Below are positions 27,076 to 33,850 of a DNA stretch of 64,000 bases, piece after piece. Every line of letters starts with the position of its first letter. Position 1 is the stretch's first letter. The DNA comes from Calothrix sp. PCC 7507. Lineage in GTDB: Bacteria > Cyanobacteriota > Cyanobacteriia > Cyanobacteriales > Nostocaceae. The DNA is taken from the NCBI RefSeq assembly GCF_000316575.1, contig NC_019682.1:4524001-4588000 (forward strand). The letters are read 5' to 3'. The notes under the pieces are model-generated. The model saw only the letters and a list, made by a program, of their open reading frames with translations. It searched no databases and was not told where the DNA came from. The translations under genes were made by a program, and so were the position numbers.

Positions 27076-27294
27076 TTATTTAAAGATTTCTATTAAATCA
27101 GGTTGGTCTTTCCACGCCCCGAATAATTTGTTGAGTCTTGCTAATCTCTCTGAATCTGTTAAGGAATGTTTTGTTTGCTCAATTGAAGTTGCACTAATTT
27201 TTAAATCAACAATAATTTCTTGACCATCAGGAATCTCGTTAATTTGTTCTAATAATTCTATAATCTGACCACGTTTAACTCCTCTAATTCTCAT
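27076..27294 (-). CDS. small hypothetical protein (possible antitoxin)
   Basis: 72 residues, ATG start. The N-terminus MRIRGVKRGQIIELLEQINE resembles the short cyanobacterial proteins that sit upstream of, or unpaired with, toxins; the C-terminus ends LFGAWKDQPDLIEIFK, similar to the tails of Phd-like or DUF2281-like antitoxins. No toxin gene follows it directly, so it may be an orphan. Confidence 0.5.
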   Translation of the reverse strand: MRIRGVKRGQIIELLEQINEIPDGQEIIVDLKISATSIEQTKHSLTDSERLARLNKLFGAWKDQPDLIEIFK

Positions 27295-27364
27295 TTGCTA
27301 TTTACTCCTATATTTGCTAAATAATAGTTAACTGTTAACCATGAACTGTCAACTGTCAACAAAA

Positions 27365-28027
27365 TTAAAGTGTATTTGGGTCGATTCCTTGCTGTTGTAA
27401 TCTGGCTAATAAATTTTGCAATTGTTCTTCTGGGGTTTGGTATCTATTACCATTTTCGTCATACCAAAATAACCATTCTCTTGTTCGCCCTTGATAAGTA
27501 CCCTGTTCTCGTCCAATACCTAAACCAATTTCGGGTATCCAAATTTTATCCCCTGGTTGTAAAATGTATTCACCATTAATTAAGCGATAAACTTCTAAAC
27601 GTTGACGCTTACGACGTAGCCGTGTTGGTGCATAAATGACATAATACAAAATGCCTAATTCTGCATAATCAATTTTTTTCTGTTCATATTCGCCATTGTA
27701 AGTTTGAGAAACAACTTCTAAAGCTAAAATTGGTGGAATCCCCTCTTCTTCCCACAAAACGTAACTAGAACGTCCATTTTCTCCCACAAAACGTTCAACA
27801 CCCAAACTCAGGAATCCATCCGGGACTATGGCTCCTTTATTGGGTGTATAGTAAACTCCCATGTTAATGCCGAAAAACCAGTCATCGCGGTTTTGCCAAA
27901 TAGCGGCTAAGATAGCTAACAATAAGTTGGGAATTAATATTTGCAGTTCGTTATCCACAGGGGTATCATCTGAATCTGGTAATTCTGCCGATGAAGGTAG
28001 GCATTCTAACGGATTGTAGTTATACAT
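27365..28027 (-). CDS. Uma2-family (PD-(D/E)XK) protein
   Basis: 220 residues from the ATG at 28027; a GTG ten codons upstream is in frame. The family marks are GAIVPDGFLSLGV, PPILALEVVSQT (acidic active-site region) and the YAELGILYYVIYAP helix. The tail (GLGIGREQGTYQGRTREWLFWYDENG) is usual for the cyanobacterial branch of the family. Uma2 genes occur in many copies per genome and their role is unknown. Unlike the copy at 6.1 kb, this one is intact. Confidence 0.85.
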   Translation of the reverse strand: MYNYNPLECLPSSAELPDSDDTPVDNELQILIPNLLLAILAAIWQNRDDWFFGINMGVYYTPNKGAIVPDGFLSLGVERFVGENGRSSYVLWEEEGIPPILALEVVSQTYNGEYEQKKIDYAELGILYYVIYAPTRLRRKRQRLEVYRLINGEYILQPGDKIWIPEIGLGIGREQGTYQGRTREWLFWYDENGNRYQTPEEQLQNLLARLQQQGIDPNTL

Positions 28028-28246
28028 AACTTTTAAGCGAAGACAGAATACTGTCACTACAGGCTAACGCCTACATCAAATTTTATCAAATAAATACTAC
28101 TAAATACTACAATGGTTGAAGAAGCAATCATTTGGTGTAAGCTGATGTGCAGCTAAATTGTATAACACGAAAACGTAAAATTATTGTAGTGCGGGCATCT
28201 TGCCCGCCTCGCATATACAAATTAAATACGCAACAGCTTAATTGTG

Positions 28247-28519
28247 ATGCAATCAATTTTCTGGAGTGTAGAAGAAGTAGCCCTAAGAGCTAAACAGTTT
28301 TATGAAAACGGTATTCGTCAAAATGTCGAGTCGGGTGACAATATCGGTAAGATGATTGTGATTGATGCAGAAACGGGTGAATATGGGATTGATCCTACTG
28401 GTGTAGAGACAGCGTTGAAGTTAAAACAGAAAAACCCTAATGCTAGATTGTTTACTATACGGATTGGTTATGATGTTGCTGTAAGTTTTGGTGGTGCAAT
28501 GGAGCGTACTGTTGAATGA
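28247..28519 (+). CDS. conserved hypothetical protein
   Basis: 90 residues from the ATG at 28247. It is predicted soluble, with an N-terminal helix (VEEVALRAKQFYENGI) and a beta-rich rest (KMIVIDAETGEYGIDPTGVE, RLFTIRIGYDVAVSFGG). I recognise it as a small protein type common in cyanobacteria but cannot name a function. It is the only plus-strand gene in this part of the island besides the IS, and REP palindromes lie on both sides (28186 and 28619). Confidence 0.55.
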   Translation: MQSIFWSVEEVALRAKQFYENGIRQNVESGDNIGKMIVIDAETGEYGIDPTGVETALKLKQKNPNARLFTIRIGYDVAVSFGGAMERTVE

Positions 28520-28618
28520 TTTCTGGAAAACTTTCATTAGAAAAACTCTAATCTATTAGTTGTAGTTGCTAGATTAAGTAGAAATATTGGGAAAATTGCT
28601 ATTCTTAGAAAATATTAG

Positions 28619-28706
28619 GTAGTGGGAGCATCTTGCTCCCTGGTGTATTAAAAACGCGCGAAACATATTATACATAACACAAACGCGGGCAAGATGCCCG
28701 CACTAC
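28619..28706. repeat. REP palindromes at the broken end of the methyltransferase
   Basis: Two palindromes, at 28619-28640 (GGGAGCATCTTGCTCCC) and 28684-28706 (GCGGGCAAGATGCCCGC), about 45 bp apart. The coding sequence of the DUF1156 methyltransferase stops just beyond them, at 28739, so they mark the place where the rest of that gene was lost. Confidence 0.75.
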
Positions 28707-28738
28707 AATTAAAATCAAAAATAATTATCAGAATAAGT

Positions 28739-29224
28739 TCAATTGTCCACCTTCATTAATTTAATGCGGCGTTGCGGATCTGCTGCCGCCTTCATCGTCA
28801 CCACCGCCACAGGATTTAAATCAGAAGCCAGCACATTTAACCCATATCTCGCCGCTTCAAACGGGATACTTCCACCACCTGCAAAGGCATCTAATACAGT
28901 GGGTGTGCGCGTTCCCCAAACCTTCTCACAATAATCCTGCACCTTCTTAATTTGCACAGAATTTGGCGGCGTTTTATATAGCTTTACCTCCTTTCCCGGT
29001 ACTAACCCCAGCAAATATTCAAACTCTTGCATTGTGATATCTGCTGGTAATAAAGAAGCCAACACACTGGCGCGACTAAAAGATAATGGCTTACGCGAAT
29101 ACCAGCGATGTAATCCTTTAAATGGATTTCCCCCGTGTTCAAAATTCACTTGCTCGTTTAATACCTGCACAGGCATCATTTTTTCAATAAATACAGCAGG
29201 GCATTTGGGGGTTGGTTTATCCAT
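28739..29224 (-). pseudogene. DUF1156-type DNA methyltransferase, N-terminal fragment
   Basis: Only 161 residues of a protein that normally has roughly 900-1000. It keeps the DUF1156 start (FIEKMMPVQVLNEQV, then GLHRWYSRKPLSFSRASVLA), the SAM-binding motif I (VLDAFAGGGSIPFEAARYG) and SDLNPVAVV. The catalytic NPPY-type motif and all later parts are missing. The frame ends after KLMKVDN next to REP palindromes, and I find no sign of the missing part elsewhere in the window. In intact operons this protein probably modifies host DNA as the self-marking component. Confidence 0.85.
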
Positions 29225-29273
29225 CAGGGATTGTAGGAGATTGAAAATTTCATTTCATGTATATTGTAGTGCG

Positions 29274-29388
29274 AGGATTGCGTAGTGCGGGCATCTTGCC
29301 CGCTACCAGCAGGGGGCAAGCCCGTTACCAGCAGAGGGCAAGCCCGCTATCAGCAGGGAGCAAGATGCTCCCACTACCAGCCTCTACC
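29274..29388. repeat. REP array upstream of the insertion sequence
   Basis: Four degenerate palindromes in tandem, beginning with GCGGGCATCTTGCCCGC and ending with GGGAGCAAGATGCTCCC, separated by TACCAGCAG-type spacers. The array sits in the promoter region of the truncated methyltransferase gene and ends at the IS target duplication. Confidence 0.75.
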
Positions 29389-29470
29389 TAGGGTGTTGAC
29401 TTTGTTGGTTTTTAGGCGAAATTATTTCATACAATAATAATGTCGTTGATATCTAGCAGAGTCAAAACCA

Positions 29471-29722
29471 ATGCAAGAGTTCAAAAGCCCAGTTAGTAGA
29501 TTAGCAAGGTTATTTGAAAAAGGTCGAGATAACTGGAAAGAAAAAGCTCTATTGAGACATAAAAAGATTAGGGCATTAGAAATAAAGGTGAGAGATTTAT
29601 TAGATTCAAGGGAAGAATGGAAAAACCGTGCGCTGGCAGCAGAGTCAAAACTGAAATCACAAAATATTGAAGGAGGGTCATCAGAAAAAAAGAAGATTGG
29701 TCAGCCGAAGGAGAAAACATAG
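29471..29722 (+). CDS. IS upstream frame (OrfA), coiled-coil protein
   Basis: 83 residues from an ATG, highly charged and probably coiled-coil (LLRHKKIRALEIKVRDLLDS). Near its end the codons form A_AAA_AAG at 29686-29692, with GGAGGG eight bases upstream. A -1 slip there enters the frame of the transposase below, which is open from that point. OrfA is therefore likely both a short protein and the N-terminus of the full transposase. Confidence 0.75.
   Translation: MQEFKSPVSRLARLFEKGRDNWKEKALLRHKKIRALEIKVRDLLDSREEWKNRALAAESKLKSQNIEGGSSEKKKIGQPKEKT
29686..29692 (+). promoter_or_regulatory. programmed -1 frameshift site A_AAA_AAG with upstream SD-like GGAGGG
   Basis: The heptamer is in the correct register relative to OrfA (GAA AAA AAG). 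The SD-like GGAGGG at 29672-29677 is at the distance known to stimulate -1 slipping in dnaX and IS elements. After the slip, reading continues from 29692 in the frame of the ORF that ends at 31029 with no stop. No clear downstream pseudoknot was worked out. Confidence 0.8.
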
Positions 29723-31029
29723 AGACTACAGAATTAAATATCAAAGGTCACCATTATGACGCGAAAACAATTCAGCAATCATTAGAACTTTTGATGAAAT
29801 GCGGTATAAGTCTTAGAGGAGCGGAGAAAGTATTTGAGTTATTTAACAATTCGGAATCCCAGACAAATCCTACTTTCACATGTATCAGAAAATGGTTAGG
29901 AAGAATCGGGATATATGAGTTAAAAAGGGAAAAAGAATATCGAGATGATTGGATATTTATTGTCGATTTAACTGTGGAATTAGGGAAACAAAAAGCTTTA
30001 GTGGTTTTAGGAATTTCACAGCAGAATCTTCAGTCAAATGTGATTGATAAAAAAAGAGGAGTGTCACACAAAGATGTGGAAATTCTCGGATTAGAAATTA
30101 TGGATTCTACCAGAGGAGAACTCATAGAACACCAGCTAGATAAAATAAGTAAAAGAGTGGGTGTGCCAGTGCAAATAGTTGCGGACAATGGTAGCGACTT
30201 GGCTCGTGGAATCAAGCTATATCAACAAAAATATCCGGAATTAATTTACACTCATGATGTAACTCATGCAATGGCTTTGCTTTTGAAATGTCAGTTAGAT
30301 ACGGATGATAGATATCAGTCATTTATTCAAAAGTGTAATATTTCGAGGCAAAAACTACAACAGACAGAATTATCTTTTATATCTCCTCCTTCCCAACGTT
30401 CTCAGTGTCGTTATTTTAATGTGGAAATCTTGACAGATTGGGCAATCCATCTGTTAAATGCCCCGACAGAAACTCTCTTAAAATTAATGCCAGATGCCGA
30501 GCCTTTGATGATTACTCAGAAAATAAGAGATAAATTAGGATGGTTAGCTGATTATGAATTAGACGTAATGAAGTGGCATCAAATGGTGTCATTAACACGC
30601 CGGGTTGAAGCCCAACTAAAACAATCAGGACTTAGTCATCAATCTCTGGACTATTTTCAGCAGAATCAATCTATATTTCTTGATAATTGTCTCTCTGATT
30701 TTCAACAGAATATTTTTGATTACTTGGCTGTTCAATGTAACAAAATCACAGGACATGGTACTTTTTTAGCTACTTCTGATGTCATTGAATCATTGTTTGG
30801 AAAATATAAGCATTTTTCTGCACGCTGTCCATTTAAAGAGATGGGTCAGATGTTACTAACCATCTGTTTATCTACTATCGATCTAACCACTGCTGTTGTT
30901 AAAAATGCACTCTCAACAATTAGTTTTACTTCGGTTGAAGCATGGCTAGATGAAGTTTTTGGTCAATCTACACTCTCAAAACGAAAAATGTTATTTTCGG
31001 CTGATTATGAAGACACAAAAACTGTATGA
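29692..31029 (+). CDS. IS transposase (DDE type), main frame after -1 frameshift
   Basis: About 445 residues when read from the frameshift point; the frame contains no earlier good start, the first ATG being at 29794. The sequence has the pattern of a DDE transposase: Asp in FIVDLTVELG, Asp in VADNGSDLARG and Glu in DVIESLFGKYK, with the long insert expected between the second and third. The protein cuts and joins the element ends. The fusion of OrfA with this frame is the probable active enzyme. Confidence 0.8.
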   Translation, partial: EDWSAEGENIETTELNIKGHHYDAKTIQQSLELLMKCGISLRGAEKVFELFNNSESQTNPTFTCIRKWLGRIGIYELKREKEYRDDWIFIVDLTVELGKQKALVVLGISQQNLQSNVIDKKRGVSHKDVEILGLEIMDSTRGELIEHQLDKISKRVGVPVQIVADNGSDLARGIKLYQQKYPELIYTHDVTHAMALLLKCQLDTDDRYQSFIQKCNISRQKLQQTELSFISPPSQRSQCRYFNVEILTDWAIHLLNAPTETLLKLMPDAEPLMITQKIRDKLGWLADYELDVMKWHQMVSLTRRVEAQLKQSGLSHQSLDYFQQNQSIFLDNCLSDFQQNIFDYLAVQCNKITGHGTFLATSDVIESLFGKYKHFSARCPFKEMGQMLLTICLSTIDLTTAVVKNALSTISFTSVEAWLDEVFGQSTLSKRKMLFSADYEDTKTV

Positions 31030-31082
31030 ACTTTTACCCCGAAAAAAGGCACAGAGTCAACACCCTAGCCTCTACCCAAACG

Positions 31083-31341
31083 CGGGTTTTTCAATCTCCA
31101 CACGATTTTGCAGATGAACGCGGGGTTTTCATATCGGTGCATCCCGATTTGCCAGATTTATTTTGTAGTGCGAGCATCTTGCTCGCTTTTATCGATTACG
31201 CGCTTTTATCGATTACGCGCTTTTATCGATTACGCGCTTTTATCGATTACGCGCTTTTATCGATTACGCGCTTTTATCGATTACGCATTTTTATTCATTA
31301 CGCATTTTTATTCATTACGCGAGCGAGACGCTCGCACTACA
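31083..31341. repeat. REP/BIME module 1 with eight 17-bp tandem units
   Basis: A 100-bp lead (GATGAACGCGGGGTTTTCAT and further) is followed by a REP half at 31165-31185, eight tandem 17-mers from 31186 to 31321 (five CTTTTATCGATTACGCG, one end variant, two TTTTTATTCATTACGC variants), and the closing REP GCGAGACGCTCGC. Two overlapping frames read the 17-mers as repeated peptide, which is an artefact: 17 is not a multiple of three. Confidence 0.9.
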
Positions 31342-31367
31342 TAATCCCTTTTCATACATATTAATAT

Positions 31368-31593
31368 CGGGTTTTCAATCTCAACTTCGGGTTTTAACTC
31401 TCCACGCGATTTTGCAGATGAACGCGGGGTTTTCATATCGCTGCATCCCGATTTGACGAATTTATTTTGTAGTGCGAGCATCTTGCTCGCTGTTATCTAT
31501 TACTCGCTTTTATCCATGACGCGCTTTTATCCATGACGCGCTTTTATCCATGACGCGCTTTTATCCATGACGCGAGCGAGACGCTCGCACTAC
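31368..31593. repeat. REP/BIME module 2 with five 17-bp tandem units, abutting the RAYT gene
   Basis: The same lead as module 1 (about 90% alike) is followed by a REP half at 31469-31489 and five 17-mers from 31490 to 31574, four of them CTTTTATCCATGACGCG. The module closes with the same REP. It ends 9 bp before the RAYT stop codon. The units are uniform within each module but differ between modules, showing local homogenisation. Confidence 0.9.
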
Positions 31594-31602
31594 AGGATGT
31601 TA

Positions 31603-32052
31603 TCAAAATGTTTCCCATAAAAAGGGATATTCTTCAGGGGTAATCGATAAACCTGCTTTTACGGGATTTTGTCGAATATATTCCCATTTATTATTAAATT
31701 CTTCTTCGGTTTTCATCATTTCGTCGTATCTACCATCTTGCCAAACTTTCCCAATATGTAACATTGCTTTCGGAATTTGTTTGGAGCTATAACTTTTTAT
31801 ACTATGCAGAATACTCCCAATTGACCAATATTCTGTTTCAGATTTGGGAAAGGGTTGAATCAGAATATGTACGTGATCTGGCATTATTACAACGGCGAAA
31901 AGCTCATATCTTTGTTCATGAAAAAACTTACAAGCATCTAATACAATTTGTCTGGCTTCTGGTGTGAGTTCTAATCTTTCCCAAGTTACAAATGTAATAA
32001 AATATCTACCTTTTGGCTTTTCTAATTGTGGTAATTGCTTTTTATATTTCAA
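31603..32052 (-). CDS. REP-associated tyrosine transposase (RAYT, Y1/IS200-like)
   Basis: 149 residues from a TTG (no ATG in frame nearby). Features of the Y1 family: FITFVTWERLELT at the start, MPDHVHILI with the metal-binding H60-x-H62, SIKSYSSKQ with the probable catalytic Tyr88, and KWEYIRQNPVKAGL near the end. RAYTs nick single-stranded REP DNA and are held responsible for spreading REP palindromes. BIME module 2 adjoins its 3' end, and REPs crowd the surrounding 12 kb, so this is the likely source enzyme. Confidence 0.9.
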   Translation of the reverse strand: MKYKKQLPQLEKPKGRYFITFVTWERLELTPEARQIVLDACKFFHEQRYELFAVVIMPDHVHILIQPFPKSETEYWSIGSILHSIKSYSSKQIPKAMLHIGKVWQDGRYDEMMKTEEEFNNKWEYIRQNPVKAGLSITPEEYPFLWETF

Positions 32053-32138
32053 TTTTATGGATGAAATTAGTATCGTTTTTTAAAACTCTGCCAAAGTTTA
32101 TATAAGTTTAATTTACAAAAGTTACCAGTTTACAATTG

Positions 32139-32570
32139 TCAGTTAATCGTCCAATCTTCGGTAATCAAATCTCGCACTTGGTTAAAATCACGAGTATTTC
32201 TAGTTAACAAAATTAAACCCCTTGCAAGAGCGATTGAGGCGATTCGCAAGTCCATTGTAGCTATACGAACACGTTGCGCTCTTAGTCCATCAAAAATTTC
32301 TGCGGCTCCTGCGTCAAATGGTAAAACTGGAGCAACAGAGAAACCTTGAAGAATTTCTAGTAGTGTATTATATCCTCGAATTGTGCCAGATGATGTTTGA
32401 GCGCGATTAATAAAAGCGTTTGCACCCAAAACCTGCTCGTGAAGGCTAATAACAGAAAAAGCAAAATCTCCTGGTGAAGATGTGGCAATTCGAGCCGCTA
32501 AACTTGCGTATTCAGAACCAGAACGCCGTTGTAAAAAACTGATATGGTCAGTATCAAACAGGTACTTCAC
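32139..32570 (-). CDS. PIN-domain (VapC-like) toxin
   Basis: 143 residues from a GTG. FDTDHISFLQR gives the first catalytic Asp, SVISLHEQVLGA the Glu, RIATMDLRIASIALARG the third acidic site and TRNTRDFNQV the last. Its GTG overlaps the TGA of the upstream small gene (GTGA), so expression is coupled. The substrate RNA is unknown. Confidence 0.85.
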   Translation of the reverse strand: MKYLFDTDHISFLQRRSGSEYASLAARIATSSPGDFAFSVISLHEQVLGANAFINRAQTSSGTIRGYNTLLEILQGFSVAPVLPFDAGAAEIFDGLRAQRVRIATMDLRIASIALARGLILLTRNTRDFNQVRDLITEDWTIN

Positions 32571-32785
32571 GCTGGCTCGCTCATCTCGTCTGTGGGTTTA
32601 TCTGCGTAACGCAAAGATTTACCATACTCCAAAATTTCGAGAAAAGTTTGCTCGTCAGAAATAGAACCCGTGACTTGTTCGAGCCAATTATTTTTTGTTG
32701 GAGTTATTAACATCTGGCGCTTGAGTTCGGCTACTGTCTTTTCAAGACTTACTAAACGTTGTTCTAAGGTGGTTTCATCCAGCAT
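32567..32785 (-). CDS. putative antitoxin upstream of the VapC-like toxin
   Basis: 72 residues from the ATG at 32785 (MLDETTLEQRLVSLEKTVAE); a frame extension reaches 32824. The N-terminal half is a heptad-like coiled coil, and the C-terminal half (SISDEQTFLEILEYGKSLRYAD) resembles the toxin-binding tail of similar cyanobacterial antitoxins. The antitoxin role is inferred from the overlap with the PIN gene. Confidence 0.65.
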   Translation of the reverse strand: MLDETTLEQRLVSLEKTVAELKRQMLITPTKNNWLEQVTGSISDEQTFLEILEYGKSLRYADKPTDEMSEPA

Positions 32786-32886
32786 GGCTTGATTCAGAAA
32801 GAGGTGGCATAAATAAAATATCAAATTTAGTCAACTGTCATCAAAGGTGGCGGGAAACCCATTCCTTCAAGGGGTGGCAGGGATAA

Positions 32887-33198
32887 TAAACCGCTCGTCC
32901 ATTTTCAATCCTAGAGTAGTGCGGGCATCTTGCCCGCTACTACCCCACAGGGAGCTAATACCAGCAGGGGGCTAACCGCGTCTTGCCTGTAAGGGAGCAA
33001 GATGCTCCCACTACCTGCGTCTTGCCCGTAGGGGGCTACCTGCTACTGCCGGTAGGGGGCTACCTGCTTCTACCCGTAGGGAGCAAGATGCTCCCACTAC
33101 CTGCATCTTGCCCGTAGGGGGCTACCTGCTACTGCCGGTAGGGAGCAAGATGCTCCCACTACTTTTTAAACTATGGTTATTAAAATAGATGTGGTTTA
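32887..33198. mobile_element. REP-containing MITE-like composite, copy 2 (expanded)
   Basis: Ends as in copy 1: left CTCGTCCATTTTCAATCC, right AATAGATGTGGTTTAA. The interior is expanded to about 310 bp by tandem amplification of REP units and GTAGGGGGCTACCTGCT-type spacers. Confidence 0.65.
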
Positions 33199-33233
33199 AC
33201 TTTATTTGTTAACTGTTCACCGTCAACCGTCAA

Positions 33234-33662
33234 CTAATCACCCAATAATACTCTAATCGCTTTCAAAGCCTGATTACGTTTACCATTGCTAATCTTGGCA
33301 AACCAGTAGTGCGATTCTTCATAACTCATGGCTCTAATCCCTTGGGCAATATTCGCAATGCGTTCTATTTTAGAAAGCGGTTGCAAAGTCTGAAACAATA
33401 ATGCCAGATTTATCCCTGATTCCTCATTCAAAACATAAGGAGTTTGGCGATTGTGACTTAGGGTTTTGGGGTCATAATTATTCGCCTTCAAAGAATCATA
33501 AATTGCCTGTTTCACCTGAATTAAAGCATTGCCCTTTAAACGCCCAATTCTTTTAGCAGAAGGACGCTTTTTTTCACCGGCTTTTTTATAAGCACATTGA
33601 TACAACTCCAGGGCAAAGTTATTGTTGTCTGTAGGAACCACTCGCAATTGAAACTCTTGCAT
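33234..33662 (-). CDS. small protein of the DUF499 operon, unknown function
   Basis: 142 residues, ATG start, same strand and directly downstream of the DUF499 ATPase gene (188-bp gap filled with STRR and a REP). It is basic, with a nucleic-acid-binding look in its first half (KKAGEKKRPSAKRIGRLKG) and a helical second half (YWFAKISNGKRNQALKAIRVLL). Similar operons commonly carry a small accessory protein at this position. I cannot name the family with certainty. Confidence 0.6.
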   Translation of the reverse strand: MQEFQLRVVPTDNNNFALELYQCAYKKAGEKKRPSAKRIGRLKGNALIQVKQAIYDSLKANNYDPKTLSHNRQTPYVLNEESGINLALLFQTLQPLSKIERIANIAQGIRAMSYEESHYWFAKISNGKRNQALKAIRVLLGD

Positions 33663-33850
33663 ATTTGTTAACTGTTAACTGTTGACTGCGATGCACTGAG
33701 AAGCTCACAGAAGTGTTAACTGTTGACTGTCAACCGTCAACTAATACGGGAGCATTCCAATGCAAGCAAAAAAGACAGTAGTGGGAGCATCTTGCTCCCT
33801 ACATTATTGTCTACAAAATCAAATATATTTGTACGTTTGGGATGCTCACA
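33663..33850. repeat. STRR tract and a REP palindrome
   Basis: TTAACTG/TTGACTG-type heptamers at about 33666-33740, then a REP (GGGAGCATCTTGCTCCC) at 33779-33802, between the DUF499 gene and the small gene of the operon. Confidence 0.7.

Larger units (their letters stand above)
29389..31067 (+). mobile_element. complete insertion sequence, 1679 bp, with 9-bp target duplication
   Basis: Terminal inverted repeats TAGGGTGTTGACTTTGT and TAGGGTGTTGACTCTGT (16 of 17 identical) bound the element. The 9-bp direct repeat GCCTCTACC lies immediately outside both ends (29380-29388 and 31068-31076). It encodes two overlapping frames joined by a -1 frameshift signal. Intact ends, target duplication and open frames suggest recent transposition. 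I cannot assign the IS family by eye. Confidence 0.9.

Noticed and set aside
28739-29388. The IS as the cause of the methyltransferase truncation
   Set aside because: The IS lies upstream of the gene's start (29389 onward), while the truncation is at the 3' end near REP palindromes. The IS target duplication is intact, so it did not cause a deletion there.
31186-31321. Possible CRISPR array
   Set aside because: The 17-bp units follow each other with no spacers, and no cas gene is near. It is a simple tandem repeat between REP ends.
31026-31364. Frames encoding repeated peptide (ALLSITRFYRLR type), including the overlapping one from 31108
   Set aside because: They are readings of the 17-bp tandem repeat in different frames, start in or next to the IS end, and have no ribosome site or family resemblance.
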